From a bacterium (lineage in GTDB: Bacteria > AUK180), in NCBI GenBank assembly GCA_021162505.1, contig JAGGYO010000297.1, positions 1 to 9,310 of the forward strand: 9,310 nucleotides of DNA, in the 5' to 3' direction. Positions 7,258 through 9,310 of the stretch are shown here, piece after piece (within the stretch, counting starts at the first letter, position 1; each line of letters begins with the position of its first letter). Made by a program: the position numbers and the translations under genes. The notes under the pieces are model-generated. The model made no database searches. It was not told the DNA's origin and saw only the letters and a program-made list of their open reading frames with translations.

Positions 7258-7891
7258 TATTTTTACATCGTTTAAGGTTTGGTCGGTTGGCGGAATAATA
7301 GTACTTATTATTGGAGCGTTATCCGTGATCGCAATTGCAGTTATCATCGAAAGATATGTTTATTACAGTAAGCTATCCAAAAGGATTGAAGACCTGTTCA
7401 TTAAGATCAAGGGATTACTTTTAGATAAATCCTATGAAGATCTTTTAACTCTTCTTGAAAATAATATAACCCTGCCCATATCCAAAATACTTTATACGGG
7501 TATTCAGCAAGCACCTTATGTAGAAGAACATGAGCTAAGACAGATCATTGAAGATGAAGGGATCCGTCAATCATACTATATGAAAAAACGCCTTTTTCTT
7601 CTATCAACGATTGCTACTATTTCTCCTCTATTGGGACTATTGGGCACAGTTACAGGAATGATTCAGTCCTTCTATATAATCGGGAATGCCGGTGCAAATC
7701 CGGGAAACCTTGCAAGTGGTATCGCCGGTGCTTTACTAACAACTGCCGCAGGTCTTTTGGTTGCTATCCCGGCAATTATTTTTTATAATATACTTGTGAA
7801 TAAAAATAAATTGATGGTCATCGGCTTGGAAGAGCGTGTTGGTCAGCTTTTTAAGTATATAAAAGGGATACCTGAAACAGGAAAGGAATAA
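7250..7891 (+). CDS. exbB: ExbB/TolQ-family proton channel subunit
   Basis: ExbB/TolQ proteins form a pentameric inner-membrane channel around an ExbD/TolR dimer, turning the proton-motive force into motion passed to TonB or TolA. The 213-residue protein shows the three-helix topology: TM1 at about 14-34, a cytoplasmic loop at about 36-115, TM2 at about 116-138 (SPLLGLLGTVTGMI) and TM3 at about 158-183 ending in the signature TTAAGLLVAIPAIIFYN. A short cytoplasmic tail follows. A perfect AAGGAGG 4 nt before the ATG and an 8-nt overlap with dxs indicate coupled but efficient translation. The next two genes are ExbD-like and TonB-like, so a TonB-type role is likelier than Tol-Pal or a flagellar stator; no TolB or Pal gene is in view. 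Confidence 0.93.
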   Translation: MNNIFTSFKVWSVGGIIVLIIGALSVIAIAVIIERYVYYSKLSKRIEDLFIKIKGLLLDKSYEDLLTLLENNITLPISKILYTGIQQAPYVEEHELRQIIEDEGIRQSYYMKKRLFLLSTIATISPLLGLLGTVTGMIQSFYIIGNAGANPGNLASGIAGALLTTAAGLLVAIPAIIFYNILVNKNKLMVIGLEERVGQLFKYIKGIPETGKE

Positions 7892-8295
7892 TGAAATTTA
7901 TCATACCCGGTGATGATGAAGAATTAAAATTTGATCTTACTCCACTTGTTGATGTCATTTTCCTTCTCTTGATATTTTTTATGGTTACAACTACATTTGT
8001 TTATCAACCCACTATTAAGATAAATCTTCCATCAAGTAAGCAACCTGTAAGCGTTAATCGTAACTATATTAGTATCACTGTCGATAAAAATGGTAATATT
8101 TTTCTTTTTGAAAAAAAATTGAAAAGCGTGAAAGAACTGGTAGCATTTTTAAGACGAGAATATGAGGACAATAATGATCGTATCGTTCTCATCCGTGGAG
8201 ATAAGGACACAAGGTATGAAAATGTCATTACATTATTGGATACAGTTAAGAATACGGGCTTTAAAAGGGTTTTGATCGCTACAAAAAATAGATAA
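7891..8295 (+). CDS. exbD: ExbD/TolR-family biopolymer transport protein
   Basis: ExbD/TolR is the single-span partner of ExbB, carrying the Asp that is protonated during energy transduction. The 134-residue protein has a short cytoplasmic N-terminus, then one membrane helix (LTPLVDVIFLLLIFFMVTT, about 16-34) with the key Asp21 (codon 7951-7953) in the family position. A periplasmic domain follows with YISITVDKNGNIF and IVLIRGDKDTRYENVITLLD, ending GFKRVLIAT, the usual beta-alpha ending. Length is normal (E. coli ExbD 141). Its ATG shares one base with the exbB stop (TAATG), with AAGGA at 7884-7888, and its own stop shares one base with the next start. This tight 1-nt coupling fits a complex needing fixed subunit ratios. 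Confidence 0.94.
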   Translation: MKFIIPGDDEELKFDLTPLVDVIFLLLIFFMVTTTFVYQPTIKINLPSSKQPVSVNRNYISITVDKNGNIFLFEKKLKSVKELVAFLRREYEDNNDRIVLIRGDKDTRYENVITLLDTVKNTGFKRVLIATKNR

Positions 8296-9017
8296 TGGAA
8301 GACCGTCTGGGAAAGTATATCTTAATATCACTTTTAATCCATATAATTCTTATTTTGGCTTTCTTGAAATTAAATATATTTTCATCATTCATTCCAAAAA
8401 TTAATGAAATAGAGATACTGCAATTAAGTGATCTAACATTTCCCAATGAATCAAAAGATATCCCAAGACCATTGAGCAATACCGGTAATTTTAATAATCT
8501 TCGTGATCTGAGTGACAGTATTTTTCAAAACAATATTATCACAGACAATAGTATCTTAGACGACACTCCCATTGGACCCACAGAAAAGATAAGTATTCCT
8601 CTAATTCAGCCGCCTACAAAGATTGAAAAGAATAAAACAAAAATTACCATGAAAAGTGATGTAAATCATGAGGAAGATCTGAACAATGATATTTTAAGCC
8701 TTGAAAAAGAGTTGTCTAAAAAAACTCAAAATAATAAAAAGAGTAATTTTACAATTATTTCAAAGAAATTGGAGGGGAGAAAACTTATAAAGAAAGGGGA
8801 AATTCCCAAGGACCTGCATTTTTCAAAAAATGAAAAGATCATTTTGGGATTTGAAGTTGTCCCGGAAGGGAATATTGAAAATATTGTTCCGGAAACCCTT
8901 TCTTCTACCGATAATCTCAATGTAGCAATAAATATTTTGAATCAATTCAAATGGGAACCCATTAAGGATGGCAAAAAAATAAAAGCACAGATAATATTTT
9001 ATTTTAAGGTGGAATAA
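8295..9017 (+). CDS. TonB/TolA-like energy transducer
   Basis: TonB-like proteins span the periplasm and pass energy from ExbB-ExbD to outer-membrane receptors. This 240-residue protein has a very short cytoplasmic N-terminus and one membrane helix (about 8-30) containing Ser12 and His16, the SxxxH spacing of TonB and TolA that contacts ExbB/TolQ. The middle (about 32-155) is polar and rich in Asn, Lys, Asp and Ser, with scattered prolines (PRP, QPP) but no Pro-Glu/Pro-Lys repeats. The C-terminal part (about 160-240) looks like a TonB C-terminal fold: GRKL, then IILGFEVVPEGNIENI, a helix NVAINILNQFKWEPIKDG, and a final strand AQIIFYFKVE, matching the family's V-x-PxG then F/W-xP pattern. It starts on the exbD stop (TAATG) and ends on the next start the same way. 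TonB-like is favoured; TolA-like cannot be excluded. Confidence 0.8.
   Translation: MEDRLGKYILISLLIHIILILAFLKLNIFSSFIPKINEIEILQLSDLTFPNESKDIPRPLSNTGNFNNLRDLSDSIFQNNIITDNSILDDTPIGPTEKISIPLIQPPTKIEKNKTKITMKSDVNHEEDLNNDILSLEKELSKKTQNNKKSNFTIISKKLEGRKLIKKGEIPKDLHFSKNEKIILGFEVVPEGNIENIVPETLSSTDNLNVAINILNQFKWEPIKDGKKIKAQIIFYFKVE
9006..9012 (+). promoter_or_regulatory. Ribosome binding site for the last, partial gene
   Basis: AAGGTGG, one mismatch from consensus, sits 4 nt before ATG 9017 inside the TonB-like gene. It supports the partial reading frame at the window end as a real gene rather than chance. Confidence 0.6.
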
Positions 9018-9310
9018 TGAAAAAAATAATATTTTGGACGATTTTCGCAATGGCTATAATTTATGGGACCATATCATATTTTATAATAGCCCCCTTTAAA
9101 GCTGCTCATTTTAATGATATTGAATTAAAAACCTTTACTCTTTTAATACCTGAAAATTTTAAGATCATAAAAAAGGACACAAGTAATTTAGTCATCAAAA
9201 ACCAGGCAAAAATATCATTTTCCATAGTGGAAAAGGAAAAATTTCAAGAAAAAAAGTGGTTTAAAAATTATCAAAAAATATATAATATCACAAATGGCAA
9301 ATTTTTCTTC
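9017..9310 (+). CDS. Unrecognised membrane-anchored or secreted protein (3' partial)
   Basis: The frame opens at ATG 9017, which shares one base with the preceding TAA (TAATG), has AAGGTGG 4 nt upstream, and runs without a stop to the window end, giving 98 codons. It begins with two lysines and a hydrophobic stretch (about residues 4-25), typical of a signal peptide or N-terminal anchor. The following residues are Lys-, Phe- and Ile-rich with an alternating pattern (FTLLIPENFKII, then NLVIKNQAKISFSIVEKEKF) that suggests beta strands in an extracytoplasmic domain. I recognise no family. Its coupling to the TonB-like gene suggests the same unit, possibly an envelope function, but that is inference. 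Confidence 0.72.
   Translation, partial: MKKIIFWTIFAMAIIYGTISYFIIAPFKAAHFNDIELKTFTLLIPENFKIIKKDTSNLVIKNQAKISFSIVEKEKFQEKKWFKNYQKIYNITNGKFFF

Larger units (their letters stand above)
2..9310 (+). other. Single polycistronic transcription unit (inferred)
   Basis: All eleven genes share one strand. Junctions in order are overlaps of 10 and 77 nt, a 7-nt gap, then overlaps of 26, 11, 4, 8, 1, 1 and 1 nt. No intergenic stretch is long enough for a separate promoter or a terminator hairpin, so any internal promoter would have to lie within coding sequence. Neither end of the unit is visible. Confidence 0.8.

Noticed and set aside
1..9310. tRNA, rRNA, riboswitch, CRISPR array, insertion sequence or attachment site
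   Set aside because: Coding sequence fills the window; I saw no repeat-spacer pattern, no transposase motifs, no terminal inverted repeats and no cloverleaf-like segment.

Overview
The window holds eleven protein-coding genes, all on the + strand and packed end to end. Nine of the ten junctions overlap by 1 to 77 nt, and the only gap is 7 nt. I see no RNA genes, mobile elements, CRISPR arrays, terminators or room for an ordinary intergenic promoter. It reads as the interior of one long polycistronic unit whose promoter and terminator lie outside. The first gene is cut at its 5' end and the last at its 3' end.

The DNA is A+T-rich (roughly one third G+C by eye), with ATG starts apart from one TTG and clear Shine-Dalgarno sites at many starts. 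The ExbB/ExbD/TonB module and an exported transglutaminase-like protein imply a diderm (Gram-negative type) bacterium using the MEP isoprenoid route. A candidate phylum of the FCB neighbourhood, such as Cloacimonadota, is a guess from gene style and composition. The sequence alone does not settle it.

Layout: (1) 2-1533, pdxA (vitamin B6 synthesis, 5' partial) and rsmA (16S rRNA dimethyladenosine methyltransferase), a pairing also found in enterobacteria. (2) 1457-2950, a membrane-anchored or exported transglutaminase-like protein of unknown role whose start lies 77 nt inside rsmA. (3) 2958-4602, xseA and xseB, the two subunits of exonuclease VII. (4) 4592-7257, an ispA-type prenyl diphosphate synthase and dxs. 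The order xseB-ispA-dxs is the classic bacterial arrangement. (5) 7250-9017, exbB, exbD and a TonB/TolA-like gene, forming a proton-motive-force energy transducer. (6) 9017-9310, the start of an unrecognised membrane-anchored or secreted protein.

Metabolically, Dxs makes 1-deoxy-D-xylulose 5-phosphate (DXP). DXP feeds the MEP pathway, whose products the IspA-type enzyme condenses, and also the PdxA/PdxJ route to pyridoxal phosphate, so both ends of this cluster touch the same metabolite. The rest is housekeeping plus envelope functions. I do not see a clear new system. The best leads are a prenyl synthase with a degenerate second Asp motif, a PdxA with changed substrate-binding positions, a Cys-His-Glu transglutaminase-like protein, the 77-nt overlap, and the uncharacterised gene after the TonB-like gene.
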